A stretch of 64,000 nt of DNA from Patellaria atrata CBS 101060 (Eukaryota > Ascomycota > Dothideomycetes > Patellariales > Patellariaceae), in assembly GCA_010093705.1 (NCBI GenBank), contig MU006107.1, positions 294,031-358,030 of the forward strand, read 5' to 3'. Position 1 is the first letter of the stretch. Each line of letters starts with the position of its first letter. Below are positions 46,601-58,251 of this stretch, piece after piece. The notes under the pieces are model-generated. The model saw nothing but the letters and a program-made list of their open reading frames with translations. It was not told the origin of the DNA and ran no database searches. The position numbers were made by a program, and so were the translations under genes.

Positions 46601-46877
46601 GAGGTTATCGTGAGACGTAGCGACTGGCATGACGGTCGTAAAGGATACCGTAATGATTGAAAGGAACGTGGCCCCCGGGAGAGGGGGGCACAAAAGAGTG
46701 TACAGAAAAGTTGATTCTGAAGAATGGAATGAGCGTATTCGATTGCAGAAAGCGATCGCATCCTGAAGAGGATTGGTGATATAAATGGCTCCCGGGGATG
46801 AATAAGGGAAAAGATATAGAGCAGAGCAAAAATAGTAATATGGACCCAGAATTTGGCCACATAAGACGGCCGGGGTC
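43682..46877. other. Gene-poor stretch of 3.2 kb
   Basis: Upstream of the carnitine carrier and downstream of the methyltransferase-like gene. Plus-strand open frames at 43946-44491 (about 181 codons) and 44562-45275 have no recognisable domain. The right end, 46390-46810, is a purine-rich run of small hairpins listed separately. No RNA gene was recognised. Confidence 0.4.
46416..46772. repeat. Series of short hairpins with recurring CCTGANGAGG motif
   Basis: TCCT-GATG-AGGA (46416-46427), CCT-GACG-AGG (46461-46470) and TCCT-GAAG-AGGA (46761-46772) share one stem-loop form. CTCC...GGAG (46505-46518) is similar. A stronger inverted repeat, GTGGCCCCC...GGGGGGCAC, lies at 46669-46691. The spacing is irregular and no coding frame explains them. 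Confidence 0.45.
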
Positions 46878-49120
46878 CTAATGCGACACACCATCCGACT
46901 TCTGTGCACAAGCGATGGTCAGCAGAGAACCTGTTTGAAGACCTTCGAATTCGGTCCTGATTGATTTGTTGTTCCAGAACCAATGTTTGCTTTCTTGTGG
47001 AGTGAGACATTGGCTGTAGAGGTCCTGGTAGAAATGCCTTCCAAGGTACACCATCAGACGTCGAGCATCGGGATCCTCAAAGGTTGTTTGCATTGTCTGC
47101 CTATTTTGGAAGTTGACATTTGGTCTTGAAGCGGAAAGTGGTAAAGAGACAGGCAAAGCAATCTTTGCTCTCCGGAGGTTTGTGAGACCGACATCTTCCA
47201 TGGTCTTGAGGACATCTTCCGACGGTCGTGTTGAGAAACCACTCTCATCTAGTCTTCTTTCTATATGGGTATTGACCCACTCGGCTAATGTAGGACCTTG
47301 ACGAGCGAAATGCGGATCCAGAGTTGAGATTTCCATCCATCCGCCTGGTTTAAGAATTCGCATACAGTCCTGGAAGACGCTTGTCCATTGATCATTGTGC
47401 ACCAGTTTGGGAAGAGTTTTGGAAACAACAAAATCGAAATAATTGTCAGCAAATGGTATGGTGAAAGATGCTGTGGGTAAATAGAGACAGTGATGATTAG
47501 GAGGTGAAGGCCAATCAGTTGGTGGGCTCGTCGTATTTGAAGAAGAAACAGTATATATGGTAGCTCGAGGATACCGAGCAGCGAGAAACCATCCATCGGC
47601 TATATATATTTTAGTAAGAGGGTCTGATAAAAGAACTGGTTTAGATCATACCTTGTGAGCCGTGAAGGTGCAGCACTCGTCCTGCCGTCCGACCTTCCGT
47701 TAAGATTTCATGAAGTGGACTTTGAAGTTGCTTCCCATTCGTAAACCATTGATATGCAGTCAGAGCCCATAGTCTTTTCTCGAATTGGATCTCCTGAAAA
47801 CTCTGCTCATCATGAAGGTCATCCCATTCTTCACTCAACCTTCGACAAGTAATTTTGTTCCCAGCGTGTTGCATTTTATATAGTGCACGCTCGAAAGGAC
47901 TTTGATGAGATGATTCCGACCCGAGCCTACTCGGTGTACGACTATGCATTGGCCTGCTACTCGGAGGAGAATTCTGAGTGGATCGGCTGTCCGGACGGTT
48001 GAAGGCTGTTTTTAGGGGTGGTGGACTGTTTGTTAATCTCTTTGGGGGTGGACTATTAGAACGTGTCCGAGGTTCAGGTGTGTACATTCCTTTAGGTTCT
48101 GGAGGAGTATACATCATCTTGATTTCTGGAGGAGTGCTTGCCATCCGAAAGTCCTGGGGGCTATTTGTTATTCCATTTGTCATTTTGACCTCAGGAGTAG
48201 TGTTGATGGATTTGAGTAGTGGAGGAGTTGTACTCATTTTGCGATCTGGGGTATTCGTCGTTCTACTGGGTGGACGACTGTATGTTGTAGGTGGAAGTAT
48301 CATTAAATCGTTGTCTCCTATTGCTGGAGCTGGGTTGAGCGAAGCAACTATTGGTGGATTAGTTGGGGCAGGAGACGACGGAAGGCCTGGTGTTAATATG
48401 GAAATCCCGTTATTTGAGTCAACGCTCTTTTGATATTGATGACCAGGCTGTGGAATTGGTGGAGGGGTTGCTGAAAGTACACTGAGCCCCCGTAGATGTC
48501 CGAACGATTTCTTCGGTTGGAGAGGTTGAATCTTGAAGGGGTATTCAAGCTTATCTATATGAAATTAGAAGATCATCAGATGAAGAAGACAATATCTACT
48601 AACCACCTTCATCTTGAACATCAGGTAATGCGGGAAGACGCTTGTGAGGAGGAGTGACTGGCGGAGTAAGCTGTCCTTGGGCCATCTCACTTCTAGCTGA
48701 GAGAGGAACTGGAGGCTGATCCTTATCGATCATAATATGTAGGTGCCCTTCCTTCTCTGCCGTTAGGATCTCTACCGAAGGTTTGATCTCAACTTGCTCT
48801 TCCGGAGAGCGTGTCAATCGAGATGGTATCTCGATGACATCTTTTGAGCGAGGCTTGAAAAACATGAATGTGGAATTTTTCTTCGTCTTTGATCTTCTTC
48901 TTGCAACCGACTGTCTCGAGGAAAAAGCAGAGTGTGTAATGTTTGCTGGAATCACAATGGGTACGTAGCTGTCACGACTGCTTGAGAAGGTGCCGTTGAT
49001 AGGGGACTTGACAGGGACACCACTTGCTCGACCCTTTCGAACCCGCCTGGCTCCCACAGTATCAGTTTGCTTGGAGGAGCTGAACTCAAAGCCTGGAAAC
49101 ATGCTGGAGAGAACTGGCAT
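46878..49120 (-). CDS. Methyltransferase-like protein with long disordered N-terminus
   Basis: Three exons, 49120-48604, 48554-47652 and 47599-46878, give 713 residues. The first 390 residues are Pro/Ser/Thr-rich with repeated short blocks (STPPEIKMMYTPPEPKGMYT). The C-terminal third resembles class I SAM-dependent methyltransferases of fungi. It has YQWFTNGKQLQSPLHEILTE, a strand RVLHLHGSQADGW where motif I should be, FADNYFDFVVSKTL (motif IV-like), and RILKPGGWMEISTLDP (post-motif IV). The glycine-rich motif I (normally D-x-G-x-G) is not conserved, so SAM binding is doubtful. It may be a non-catalytic relative, with a regulatory role. Intron phases agree across both junctions. The start at 49120 is the first in-frame ATG of exon 1. 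Confidence 0.75.
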
Positions 49121-52015
49121 GATGTAGAGAAGGTGGGAAAGGTGACCTTCTTTACACGGAGCCAGATGGTCAGTGCAAGAATATTTCCCAGGGGAAAATC
49201 TGGAGAGGATGATAGCTCTGACAGGAACAGCTCGGATTGATACACGCTCTGCTTGAAGGTTTTGAAGGGCTTGTAACAGATAAGAAAGTTTCTCCTCATG
49301 TTGGAGACACGATTATGAGATGTCTATACGCTCAGGATGAGCATGCATGTTGGCATAAGCCATGAAGTGCCCTCTGCGGAATGCCACCCACCTACCTTCC
49401 AGACGTAGTTCAGCGCCATGCATGGAAAGGCAGTGCTGCAAGAATAGGCCGATACGACGCTTTCGATACCTGGGGAGATATCAAAAGTAGGTGGGCGTGG
49501 CTCAGAGCGTTCGGCGACAATTAACCAAAACAGGAACGGCCTCAACCGAGGCCATGTTGGGGTCTCTCGTAATGGTCCGAAGTGTGATATGTTCGTTTCT
49601 AGACCAGTCAGAGCCCGGAACAGTCTCAATATCGCATTCCAATATTAACCGATACCGATTTCTAGCTATTGTGATGCGGGAGATTTTGTTGATGGTTTGA
49701 CGTTGACGTTGAAGTTGATTTTGATACCAGAGCCGTCTACAATCACTACTAAAAGTGATCGTCACCAGGATCCTAAGCAGTAGAAACAACACCATTCCAA
49801 CCAATCAGGAACATTATTTTTTGGGGTTACATAAATAACTGTGTACTGCCCGTAGCCTTGTGACTTTTGAAAAATTTCTTAGGAACATAAATGTCCCGGG
49901 GCATGGTGAGCATTTTGCTTACTTGTAGGCTACTAAGCTACATAACGATCACACCTAACATGCAGTTTTGCTGGAATATACGTACCTTCAGCTATCATCC
50001 GCCTCATAAGGTCGTACAAAAGTCTCCTGCGACTTTTCGTCTCACAATTTCAACCGGCACGAGCGACTAATCGATCGAACAAACTCCCGCATGTCTGCTC
50101 GAGATACCACAACTGCTATTGGCCCGTTCAACAAGAGTAAGCATCCTCAGAAATCTTTATCTTAAGCAAAATGAAGCCCCAACAGAGGGAATCGAATTTC
50201 GGTTGGTGAGTAACAGATCTGTGATTATACACCCTCCACAAGTCGGACAGAGGGCGGAGGCTCCAGCGACAAGGGCTGAGTTGACTGGGAGACTATAGAC
50301 GCGCCATCCAAATAATCGACTCTTGATGCGCACGTCGAATTGTCGTACCCAAGATGCCCACCGTTGTCCAGGGCGGTATTACTTTCATGGCACAAAATAA
50401 AAGCCACACGAACTTGACTTCCGGTATGACAGTACCTCACGCCTCTGTCACCCCAAGTCTTTTGATGCCGTTTGAATAACGTATCACTCGGTAGGGGCGA
50501 CAACTTGGTTGCTCAATCTTGAAGCTCAGCAACTGTTCCAATATAGGGCTGAGAGTACCACTATCTGACCTTGTGGACGTAAAATTTTAGGAGTCGTTGA
50601 CCATCGCCACGCCGAAGAACATCTAATGGTGGAGTGCGATTGAGACTAAAAAGTTCATTGATTGTAGCTCTGAGGTCGTTTTGCCGGTTAAACTTCTGAC
50701 AAAAGATCGGATAAGTTATTTCGTTGGCTGAATGGGGGCGATATGAATGGATAGATTCGAAAGTAACCCTCTAAGCAGATTTGCACTCCCGTATCCACTT
50801 ACGTCGCCACTCAGACATGTAGGGCTGGTATGTTCAGGTGGGAATAACTTTCTATTGACTCGAGGCAATATCTGGCGAGGTTACCGTAGTAGCATCAATA
50901 CTATGCTTCAAGTGTCTTTGAAAATATCGAAGAGTGAATGTACGAATGGGCGTGAGGTTAAGTGTCAACCTATGCACAAGAAGCAAGTCTCAAGCTTGCG
51001 TGATCGACATGGCGATAATATCAAGCGCCAGCATACAGCACCCTCGCTTGTTACTGTACAATCGTGCGAATGATAGCTGCGGATAAGCGTTCTGAAACAC
51101 GATAATTTAATTGATATGAGAGACGACGAGTACAAGTTACTCTAACTGCATATAACTGGATAGGGAACGACTTACGAATTTTATTCCTATCAAGATTCTC
51201 ACATGGATATAATGGGAACGTTGGATAACATCTGTTAGGTAAATATCCTACTGGGTGAGTAGCTTCGATAGACGCGGACATCCCCGATTGCCCCTAACAG
51301 TCCCGACTTCATAGATACCGATGTATGACGAACGAACTAGACTTTTCCGCCGTATGACTTATTTAACGTAGTGCACGTTGATACGCTTGATATTTCTTAC
51401 GGTGGCTGCAAGGCTGATTTCAATGCCATTATTATCTAAGCGCATATTAGTATACTCTTGTTGATGTGATTGAACTCAACAACTTACCTATCGGATTTTA
51501 ATGGAGCGTACGACGCTTCATTGTACGTAAGACTGGAGGGAGATTTGATTGCGCATCCTAAGGTTGTTGATCATACTCATCGCGTCAATGTCGGACGATT
51601 CCGCTATAGGATAATGGTCAAAGTGGTGTGCGAAGTCTTAAGCTCCCTTCGTTCTCTTGTAAAATAAAGGAAAGCTAGATTCACCGAAAAAACCGCTGTG
51701 AAGCTAAACCAAGTCTTTTACATTATAGTACACTCCTAGAATAGATTTACATTAGCTTTCTGGGATATTTCAATGGCAAGTGTACGCAAAGGAAGATATG
51801 AGAGTGCTTAAAGTGAAGTCAGCTCACCTGACCACAATATCTTAGAATCCAACCGTAGTAACGTGATACCACAGTTGAACTACCATCTTGCCCATGATCT
51901 AAAATCAAAAGTTGAACGCCACTCATGATCATCCCTTCCGGTATATACACATATTTGATGCCCATTTGCATCTCAATGCAACTAGATCTGACATTCTTTC
52001 CCCGTCTCTTCTTCC
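49121..52015. other. Gene-poor stretch of 2.9 kb
   Basis: Contains the promoter and probable 5' leader of the methyltransferase-like gene at its left and the 3' side of uL11m at its right. A possible first exon, ATG at 50091 followed by a GTAAGC donor, is noted in findings but no full gene could be built. Open frames at 49502-49804 (minus), 50225-50503 (minus) and 50747-51073 (plus) show no domains. Confidence 0.35.
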
Positions 52016-52741
52016 CTACGGCACAACCGTAACCCCCAGACTGCCCGCTTGCGCCACCACACTCTTCACCAATCCCTCCAACCCCACACCCGCTAACCTA
52101 TCCTCGCTCCCCTTAATTTTCGCAATCTCCCAAACATGCTTCAAACTAACAGTTCCCACAGTCCCTAATCCCGCATTTCCCTTCGCATCTGTCCCTGTAT
52201 ATCCTTTACCCGTCGCATCCGGTTTATTGTTCGCGTGCGGGCCGGGAACGTTCCCAGCGCCTTTAAGCTTCATTTTCTTCTCCTTGACACCGGCGGCGAG
52301 AAGGATGAGATGGGAGGTCGGGGGTGTGCGGACGGAGAAGGTGAAGGAGCGGTCGGGCCGGATGGTTATGAGACATGGAATTGGAGTGCCGGGGATGTAG
52401 TTTGCGGTGCGGGCGTTGAATTCCTGTATATGAGCAATTTAACGTTAGAAATAATTCGATATACAGAAGAGCGAGTGGTTCGTGAGCGATACAAGCTCGA
52501 GATGGGCTTAATATTAGGGGGAACTATAGTTCAAACGCAAATGAAATCGGGTGAATCCATTGCCCATCATCCCGGTTTGCTTTTTTTTTTTTTTTTACAG
52601 TTATTGACTTACCTTACAAAAATCCATGCTCTTCACACCTTTACTACCCAGCGCAGGTCCCACGGGCGGCGAGGGGGAGGCCTGGCCAGCACCGACGATG
52701 AGCTTGACGATCACGTCGCGCGCAAGTGCTTTCTTAGACAT
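52016..52741 (-). CDS. mrpl19: Mitochondrial ribosomal protein uL11m
   Basis: Two exons, 52741-52613 and 52423-52016, give 178 residues, separated by a 189-base intron that contains a 16-base A run on the coding strand. The sequence [26 protein letters not shown] is the L11 N-terminal domain, with the PPVGPALG turn that faces the ribosomal GTPase centre. It continues as FNART and then [22 protein letters not shown]. The C-terminal part has [15 protein letters not shown] and an AGSLGVTV end, with a family-specific Gly/Lys-rich insertion ([17 protein letters not shown]) before it. The eukaryotic mitochondrial form is called Mrpl19 in yeast. It works in the large mitoribosomal subunit. The start is the ATG directly before SKKALARD. 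I am highly confident. Confidence 0.92.
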
Positions 52742-53171
52742 TGAGAGGAAGAGAACGAAATATGTTCTTGATGGGATGGAATTGAAGTTTGAAGTCAGGT
52801 GGACTCTTTTCGTGATAGGTTGATGCGGCTCTTTCGGGGGAGAGGCTTGGCAAAAGGAGCCGCAATATAAAAAGGTTGACAACTTACCATACCTAGGAGA
52901 AAAAAAGGAATCACTAACGAACTTTTTCAGGTGCTTCACTTGTAGTTGATCCGGACTTGAACTTGAACACTTAGGACTGCATGACCTACTGACCTCGATA
53001 ATGCGATTTGAACTAAACTAGAACCATGGTTCCTTATATTCTAATGCTATGCTTCATGACAGATGAATGTTGATACTTTTTACTTTCTCTTCCATGGCTT
53101 TCACACACTTTCCTTCCCACGACTTTGACATTCTCAACTAGAATTTCGAGACTCTAGCTAGTATAAAAAAC
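52742..53171. other. Intergenic, uL11m upstream region
   Basis: About 430 bases, AT-rich, separating uL11m from the decayed gene on the other strand. No motif recognised. Confidence 0.35.
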
Positions 53172-53726
53172 ATGATCCCCCCACCTTCCGAAATGACCAG
53201 AGAGGAATACACACCCGTGAACGACATACCTGCCCCGGCCTACTTAGGAGAGATTCTCGTATCATCAACACACTTTCTTATCGAAGCGCCCATAAACTAC
53301 GTCGTAGTCTACGAAGCGATCCTCAGAATCCCCCTGAAAGTCCAAATCGTCCACCCCATCCGTCGATACCGCTACGGACCTCGCGTTCGCTTCCGATAAG
53401 AGCGCTGGCAAGATCGCGACGACAAGCTCTGGCAAGACGGGCCCGTCAAGTTCGTTATCTTGGACAGCCTCTCATTCCGCACGGTAGAGCGCTGGTTCGA
53501 AGCGCGTGGCTAGACCCCTTTCTGTCTCACGCACGCTCACATTCCCTGGCGACGGTGGGATCGAGATCACGAGGAATGGGAGGTGTACCTCAAAGCTCCG
53601 TGGGCTATGTTTGGCTCGGATGAAAACTTGCGCAAAAGCATGCTGAAGGTCCTGGAGGAGCTTGGCTTGGTGGAGTGCGGGTTCAAGAGAAGCTGTTGCC
53701 CTCGGGTACATAAGCGCTACCGTTGA
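53172..53726 (+). pseudogene. Decayed gene of unknown function, one frame with two in-frame stops
   Basis: A single frame runs 184 codons from the ATG at 53172 to a TGA at 53724, interrupted by two stop codons. The three parts read like one ordinary soluble protein. Part 1 has PAPAYLGEILVSSTHFLIEA. Part 2 has RWQDRDDKLWQDGPVKFVIL and ends FRTVERWFEARG. Part 3 has HIPWRRWDRDHEEWEVYLKA and SMLKVLEELGLVECGFK. The composition is GC-richer than the flanks, as for real genes here. No frameshift is needed to read through, and short introns do not explain both stops. It looks like a fairly young host pseudogene, or a gene with sequence errors. I do not recognise the family well enough to name a function. 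Confidence 0.6.
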
Positions 53727-54753
53727 CAGCCCACCAACTCGGGAATGGCCAGCATGCGCAGAGTGTATGGTTTGGTGTAGGCTGAATCGTGGATGTGGAT
53801 GGTTTGGCCAGGGGTAAATCCACGGTGGAATCAGAAGTGCTCTGTTAAGTGAATTTGGCGATCGTGCTAGAATATAGGTGCCGTTTTGTAATATTGGAGT
53901 ACCGACCTTAGGGAAATAGTGAAATAATAACTCGTACCAGCCTCAACATTCCTACAAACAAGCCCCTTTAAGGTATGACCCTGTTGTTTCCGATGTACAA
54001 CCTAAGCCGTCTATGTCCCAGGCCAGGTTCCGAGGTCTTTCTGCACTGGCAATGTACATGCCCGAGATACATATTAGCAGGACGTTTGCAAATTAGTTGG
54101 AACACAACTGGACGACAAGGTGAACATATACTCCATTGATCGGAGGTAGTCCATTTTATGTGAAAGAGGCAAAAACGGGGAAAAGGGGTAAGGTTGGAGA
54201 ATTCCGGTGGGATTGAGAACGGGGAATGATCCTGTATAGGTTCTACCGTATCGGCCGCACTGAGTAGTTTGCATGTTATTGACTCTGAGTATTATATGAA
54301 TGAAAGCGCAAGGAAAAGAATAAGTATGGAGACGTCCAGGGAGTGATAACGGGGAACAACCCCGTATAAGCTTGACGAACTCATATACGATGAGGAGATT
54401 GTATGTTTAGTCATATCGTACAAACTTGGTAAACTCGTATACAATGAAGAGGTTGCATGTTTATTGGTTGCGAGCACTATGTACACGAAGAGAATGAAAG
54501 CACAACTCAGTGCAAAAGATGACAAAAAACCACACTCCTCTTTGAATTCGCCACCACTACCATACCTTTGCATTAACCGTTCTTTCAGCATTGCATAACA
54601 TGAAGAAGCAACGCCATCAATCGTACATGTCCGTTGCATAGGGAATAGAAAACAAGACAATTTCCACCCATAACCGAATCCACTTTGAAAGCGAAAAGTC
54701 GGAAGTTGCCCCCCAAAAGACCCTAGTATGTAAATTCACCGAGAATCGAGGAA
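53727..54753. other. Intergenic stretch, no gene supported
   Basis: About 1 kb between the decayed gene and the stop of the Zn2Cys6 regulator. A diverged direct repeat lies at 54340-54460 (ACTCATATACGATGAGGAGATT-like text twice, about 64 bases apart). No coding sequence recognised. Confidence 0.4.
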
Positions 54754-57205
54754 TTAAGAAAACCCATAAATTCCACCTTGCTGAGCGAACTTCATCTGAT
54801 ACTCCCTCAAGTCCGCCCAATGCCTGAAATCAGCTTCTTCATCTTCTGGTTGACCACCATGCTCATTACCGTTAACAGGGGTAGTCCGTTCAAGCTTAAC
54901 CAAGATATCCAGGAACTTCATTAACGCACTTTCTGCTTGAATGGTGAAGATGTTCTTGCGGGACTTAGGCACCTCGAGCAGTGCCGATGCCACGGAGCGA
55001 ATTTTTGACGGCTGATGTTGGAAATAACGTGAGTCTAAACCTCGATAGACGTCAACGGGCATCAAACTCACAAGACTATCACCATTAGGCTCAATGTGAA
55101 CCTGGTTGATGCTCCCTAGAACTTGTAAGAGATCTTTGACAATACCGTCAAGCTCTTTTGCCATATCTTGCTCTGTCATGTCGGAAATCTCATTGAATTG
55201 TTGGCCTACTAGTTTCTCGACCCCTGCAGCTACCGGAAGTGGGGATGGTGGTCTCTGCTCACCGCGGGCCTCTGCGGCTCGATTCGCCTCAGACAGATTG
55301 AAGAATTTCTGGACCAGGTACCAACGCGTGCATAGCTGGCTAACGTGAATGTTCGCTTTTTGAACCTCGTACTGGACCCGGCGTTTCTCTAGTGGATTGT
55401 TTTCCAATTCGAAAGTGTCTATCAGACCTGTGTTGGGACCCATATGTTCTGTCATGTTTGGATAATAAGATGGTCCCGAATGGCCGTGCTGGTTTGTCGG
55501 GTCGGCATTAAGCATTTCTAGTTCTCGCGGAATGCCATCCAGGGCGTGTTTAGAGTTCTCAAGAGCGTTGTATAAGATCTTACGCTGTTGCTCCCAAGCA
55601 AAGATTTGAGACACACCATAGGCGACCTCGACAGTGGACAATGGACTGTATGACAAGTAAACGCGCACGTTTGCGTTGAAACCTACTAATTGAGAGATCA
55701 CACCTTCAGGTTGCTCGTCAACATGGCCAGGATGGATATATTCATCGTCTACCTCAATTGGTAACGGCGGGTATGGTTCGGTGGGTGTGTGTGGTGGGAT
55801 AACAATCTCTCCAATCGTTGCCCCAAGCTGCTGCATAGTTCTGGTTTCCGATTAATACCAGTCTAAAGTATATGGTATGAATACTTACTTCATTCCCACA
55901 AAGATCGTCCAGAACAATCGTCTGCTAATCTCGCGAGTGATGACATCTTGAGAGGGTTCTCCAAATCCTTCGGGATTCGAGGCTTGACTTCCATACTGAC
56001 CAATTTGGGTAAACGTACGATTGCGATCAATATGCAAACCCAGGCTTCGCAGGATGGTGAGAGCTTCCCCGAAGTAAAGTCGACAAGACCTATACTGGAA
56101 GGAATATGCGCCACTCAAGCCTAAGAAATAGCTCGTCGCGGCATCATAGACGGTAAGGTCAGGTCTGTCCAAGTATGAAGCACCTCTAGCCAGAGAGCAA
56201 ATAGTCTTACAACGGTTGACGAGGGCCATGTGATTCGGGAAATGGTGGTCTTGTTGCAAAGCTTTCAGGTGTTGACGTGGTTTACGAGGGAATGAGACTA
56301 CTAACACAGCGATCATTGACGCAAGAAGGGCGAGAAACGGCTTGTTATCGTAATCCAGCCGCATATTGAAGTTGGACCTGAAAGTTTGTTCGTGTGGAAA
56401 GGGGCACAACGGATGAATATAGGTGAAAAAGTCATTGATCAAATACTCCATGAGTTCTCGAGAACAGATTGACTCGGCCGTCAATGGTGGTTCTTGTTGA
56501 TGCGCGTATAGAGATGTCGAAAGGGAAGTCAGAGCCCTCGCAGCATCCGAAGGCGACGCCGGTGAAGACTGACCAGCCGATACGCCATCACCATCGAGTT
56601 TGCGTTTTTTGATTGCTTCCGCATGCCGATTTGGGGGACCTCGCCTACGACTAGGACGATCGAACGTGCAAGGTATATCTAAAGAGGCGCAGGCGCGACA
56701 CGGTGGTCCAGACTCATCGCACTGTCGAGGATTCTGTTAGTTCTATGAAGCAACATGACGAAAATTTAAAATGTTTGAATATGAAGCTGCATTGAGCTGG
56801 ACGTATCTGAGCTCGCGAATATATGCTCACCTTGACCTTCCTAATACTACAGGAATCACAAGCTTTCCTCAACCTATTACCCTTATGGGGTTGTACGGGA
56901 GGCGCACCATCTTGTACCATCGGCGGGGCAACGCGTGGCTCGCCATGGTTCGCGTGGTTATTCTGAGTTGGATCAACTAGAGCGGGATCCTGCTTAGGAT
57001 AGATGGGTTGCTGCGATGGCAGGTGAGGCGTGTAATTTTGGAGCTGCTCTTGCTGACCGGTGTCAAGAAGCGGAGGGGGCGGTGGTGCCTGGTAGATGTT
57101 CGGGTTGTAATGAGGTTGGTCGGGTGGTGGAGGTGGAGGATACTGGGACATCTGGTCGTCTATCCAGAAGGTATGCTGCGAGGAGGTTAAGCTTCGGGAA
57201 TTCAT
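54754..57205 (-). CDS. Zn2Cys6 fungal transcription factor, COL-26/BglR-like
   Basis: Three exons, 57205-56831, 56721-55889 and 55840-54754, give 764 residues. A Pro/Gln-rich N-terminus precedes the binuclear zinc cluster CDSCSIRKVK-CDESGPPCRACASLDIPC, spacing C-x2-C-x6-C-x6-C-x2-C-x6-C. The 109-base first intron falls just before the third cysteine. The linker RPSRRRGPPNRHAEAIKKRK and the fungal-specific middle homology region (YLINDFFTYIHPLCPFPHE, REISRRLFWTIFVGMK) follow. The RGPPNRHAEAIKKRK linker recalls Neurospora COL-26 and Trichoderma BglR, glucose-sensing regulators of polysaccharide use. I give this as probable from memory of the family, not from a search. The first ATG at 57205 is used; a second at 57151 (MSQYPPPP) is equally plausible. 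Confidence 0.85.
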
Positions 57206-58251
57206 GGTTAGCAGCCGATTCCCCGTTGCAATGGAAGGACTTCGGACAATGTGCGGAAGAAGAGATGGAGATGTAGATGGTCAAATAAAAAGTCTGAAGT
57301 AGTAGACACTCGCAAAAACATTTACACGTGGTGGATGACTGTCGTGACAAAATTGGACGTGTGCGTGAATGATGCATGTGAGCAAATTCGTACCTACCTT
57401 TCTTTCTTCACAGAGAGTGCGATTCGTCAAACGGATCAAATGTCAGTTAACGGGAAATTCACAGCAATGGCTCAATGCGCCTCATATTCGACGGAAAGAT
57501 GCGCCGATGGGGATGGATGGGAATGCGGTGATAAATGAATGTTTTGGTTCGTGAGGTGAAATGCTTCAACGAGCCCCAAGTCCCAAGTCCCTCCACTCTC
57601 TTTCGAGATCAAACTTTTCCGCCTCCCTCGAGAACGTCACAAGGAGTCAAAAGATCTAACAAATCAGTCATCCCCAACATATCATTGAGACGAATAGATA
57701 TTACAAAATGTCTCTTGATCTAACGAGATTTCTATTACCAGTCTATTCTTTCAAGTCTTATTTACGGTACACTTGTGACCGTTTCTCCAAACGTTCTTTG
57801 GAAAGTGCCTTTATACTTCTACTGTATAGTAGAAACCCACACAATTCAGTCTCACATGCATCTAATCCTCAAACTGCTAATGACCGCGTATTCCCGAAAC
57901 AAGTGTACCAACGAACGCTAATGACGATCACTGCAGGAAGATTCTTCGAAGGAAATATCTAGTAGGTGAAGGCTATACGTCGGTCTATTCGTCTATTCGT
58001 CATTCTGTGAGCGACCAACCTGAACAGGACCACCATCTTCAAGTAAGTTGAGAATTCGAACTTCACTTCCGCAAATGATTCATTTTGCAATCGCATATGT
58101 ACTGTATGTACGCCCATATGCACAGCAGCCATCCGAACGCCTCCGTCTTTTCCACGAGACAAATGCCAAGCATCACTGAAAATTCCTACAGTGAAAATGG
58201 AAAACCCATACCTATGCTACAAATCTATTCGTTCTAGCTTGTTCTCGTCTC
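57206..58251. other. Intergenic, regulator upstream region
   Basis: About 1 kb upstream of the Zn2Cys6 regulator and downstream of the lectin gene. Long upstream regions are common for such regulators. Small open frames carry no domains. No repeats of note. Confidence 0.4.

Noticed and set aside
49502-49804. Minus-strand open frame of 100 codons upstream of the methyltransferase-like gene
   Set aside because: No domain; more likely promoter or 5' leader of that gene.
50225-50503. Minus-strand open frame of 92 codons
   Set aside because: Reads tolerably as protein but has no recognisable family and no supporting splice or promoter context.
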